Source: Haloglomus litoreum (GTDB lineage Archaea > Halobacteriota > Halobacteria > Halobacteriales > Haloarculaceae). From it: DNA of 64,000 nucleotides. The notes under the pieces were generated by a model. That model worked only from the letters and a program-made list of their open reading frames with translations, searched no databases and was not told the DNA's origin. How positions within the stretch are numbered: the stretch's first letter is position 1; each line of letters opens with the position of its first letter. The stretch spans positions 3,906,001-3,970,000 of the forward strand of contig NZ_CP119988.1 of assembly GCF_029338515.1 (NCBI RefSeq), read 5' to 3'. The translations under genes were made by a program, and so were the position numbers. Shown here piece by piece: positions 62,959-64,000 of the stretch.

Positions 62959-63666
62959 GTGCCCGACGCCGATCCCCACGTCCTCGTCCCGTTCGACGCG
63001 CACCGGCCGAAGAGCCGGCTCGCCGACACCCTCGACGAGTCCGAGCGCCGCGCGTTCGCGACCACCATGCTCGAGGACGTGCTCGCCGCCCTCGACCGGG
63101 CCGGCCTCGAACGGACCGTCCTCTCGACCGCGCCGCTGGACGACGCCCCGGACCGCGACGTGCCCGTGATCGTCGACGACCGGCCGCTGACGACGGCGGT
63201 GAATGCCCGCCTCGCCGGCGACCTCGTCGGCGCGGCCGAACCGCCCGTCCCCGCCCACGAGCGCCCCGTCGCGGTCGTGATGGCGGACCTGCCGCTGGTG
63301 ACGCCCGGGGCGCTCGGGCGGCTGGTGGCCGCCGACGGCGACGGCCCTCGCCCGGACGTGACGATGGCGCCGGGGCTCGGCGGAGGGACGAACGCCCTCT
63401 GCGTTCGGGACCCCGCCTTCCGCGTGGACTACCACGGCGCCTCCTGTCACGACCACCGCGAGGGCGCCCGCGACCGGGGGCTCTCGGTCGCCACCGTCGA
63501 CTCGTTCCGGCTGGCGGTCGATGTCGACGAGCGGGCCGACCTCGTCGAGATACTGCTCCACGGCGAGGGGACCGGGACCCGGGCGTGGCTCCGGGCCGCC
63601 GGCTTCGAACTCGCGGCGGGGGAGGGACGCGTACGCGTCGCCCGACGGAGCGACGAGCGTGCCTGA
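62959..63666 (+). CDS. cofC: 2-phospho-L-lactate guanylyltransferase CofC
   Basis: A 235-residue nucleotidyltransferase of coenzyme F420 biosynthesis, coupling 2-phospholactate to GTP. The N-terminal LVPFDAHRPKSRLADTL is the usual 'KSRL' loop, VVMADLPLVTPGAL is the metal-binding strand, and APGLGGGTNALCV, with FRVDYHGASCHDHREGA, matches the CofC signature. The start is GTG at 62959. Neighbourhood with cetZ1 is conserved in haloarchaea. Confidence 0.92.
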   Translation: MPDADPHVLVPFDAHRPKSRLADTLDESERRAFATTMLEDVLAALDRAGLERTVLSTAPLDDAPDRDVPVIVDDRPLTTAVNARLAGDLVGAAEPPVPAHERPVAVVMADLPLVTPGALGRLVAADGDGPRPDVTMAPGLGGGTNALCVRDPAFRVDYHGASCHDHREGARDRGLSVATVDSFRLAVDVDERADLVEILLHGEGTGTRAWLRAAGFELAAGEGRVRVARRSDERA

Positions 63667-63911
63667 GTCGGTCGTGGCACCGGGCGTAGTACCACCCGGC
63701 ACCGGGACACAACGATTTTGACGCTTCCCATCCAACAGGACCTTGCGCGAGCGTGGTTCGCGCGGTGCATCGGGTAGTGGCGCGGGGACGGTTTCACAGG
63801 AGGGCACCCTGCTCCCCGGGCCACCCGGGCATCCCGTTCTGCGACGGCCGGTCGATACCGGATAGCGACGCTGTTCCCGTCCGGTTGCTACCGGGATGCG
63901 GGTGGAGGGAG

Positions 63912-64000
63912 ATGCAGAACGAGGAGACGCGGCTCGAACCGGTTCGGACCGCTTCCGTCGGTGTTCCCGCCGGGGACTCCACCACCGCATCGGACCGACC
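63912..64000 (+). CDS. Possible partial gene at the window end
   Basis: A frame from ATG 63912 (MQNEETRLEPVRTASVG...) stays open to the window edge. The ATG is preceded by gggtggaggga, a possible Shine-Dalgarno. Only 29 residues are visible; the acidic start is followed by Ser/Thr/Pro-rich sequence. No family can be named. Confidence 0.35.
   Translation, partial: MQNEETRLEPVRTASVGVPAGDSTTASDR

Noticed and set aside
61708-63990. 760-codon minus-strand frame opposite cetZ1 and cofC
   Set aside because: No motif, Arg/Val/Asp shadow of two well-identified genes.

Overview
The window is a high-G+C chromosomal segment from a haloarchaeon (class Halobacteria). The evidence is the strongly acidic proteome, an rRNA operon in the archaeal order 16S-tRNA-Ala-23S-5S with bulge-helix-bulge processing stems, TATA-type and often leaderless promoters, Tat-dependent lipoproteins, PGF-CTERM surface proteins, an MC1 chromosomal protein, a CetZ1 tubulin-like protein and a cofC gene. 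The genus cannot be fixed from the sequence alone. The content looks chromosomal: no phage, IS element or CRISPR array was recognised.

Layout. 0-19 kb: mostly housekeeping and metabolic genes, namely a GTPBP1-type GTPase, a nuclease-LTD lipoprotein, hisS, two family-4 glycosyltransferases, an isocitrate-lyase-type enzyme, an M28 peptidase, truA, a sugar nucleotidyltransferase, a PCMT-type methyltransferase and a siroheme nitrite/sulfite reductase. Two very small overlapping genes follow, then an intron-containing tRNA-Lys with an extra copy of its 3' end. 19-26 kb: five minus-strand surface-protein genes, four of them tandem paralogues of a Cys-containing PGF-CTERM family whose function I do not recognise. 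26-31 kb: a complete branched-chain amino-acid-type ABC transporter operon (livJ-H-M-G-F order). 31-37 kb: MFS and Na+/Ca2+ exchangers, an orphan ParA with an acidic partner, tRNA-Cys and an acyl-CoA dehydrogenase. 37-42.5 kb: the rRNA operon on the minus strand with four tandem promoter-like boxes, a tRNA-like element before 5S and a terminator hairpin. 42.6-54 kb: MC1, an AbrB-like protein, pyrD, an Azf-like sugar dehydrogenase, a bactofilin-like membrane protein, rfcS, thrC, tmk and several small membrane or coiled-coil proteins. 54-62 kb: a surface-biogenesis block with a degenerate RecA-like protein, a DUF5305-like membrane protein, an archaeal SipW-type signal peptidase, two related signal-bearing secreted proteins flanking a divergently placed membrane-bound HTH regulator, and a large CARDB/PKD surface protein. 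62-64 kb: cetZ1, cofC and an open frame cut by the window edge.

The two best candidates for undescribed biology are the four-gene PGF-CTERM family (20.4-25.7 kb), with four invariant cysteines and conserved N-glycosylation sequons on a Thr/Ala/Pro stalk, and the SipW-type peptidase/secreted-protein block (54.2-61.7 kb), which resembles bacterial TasA/SipW and archaeal bundling-pilus loci in organisation.
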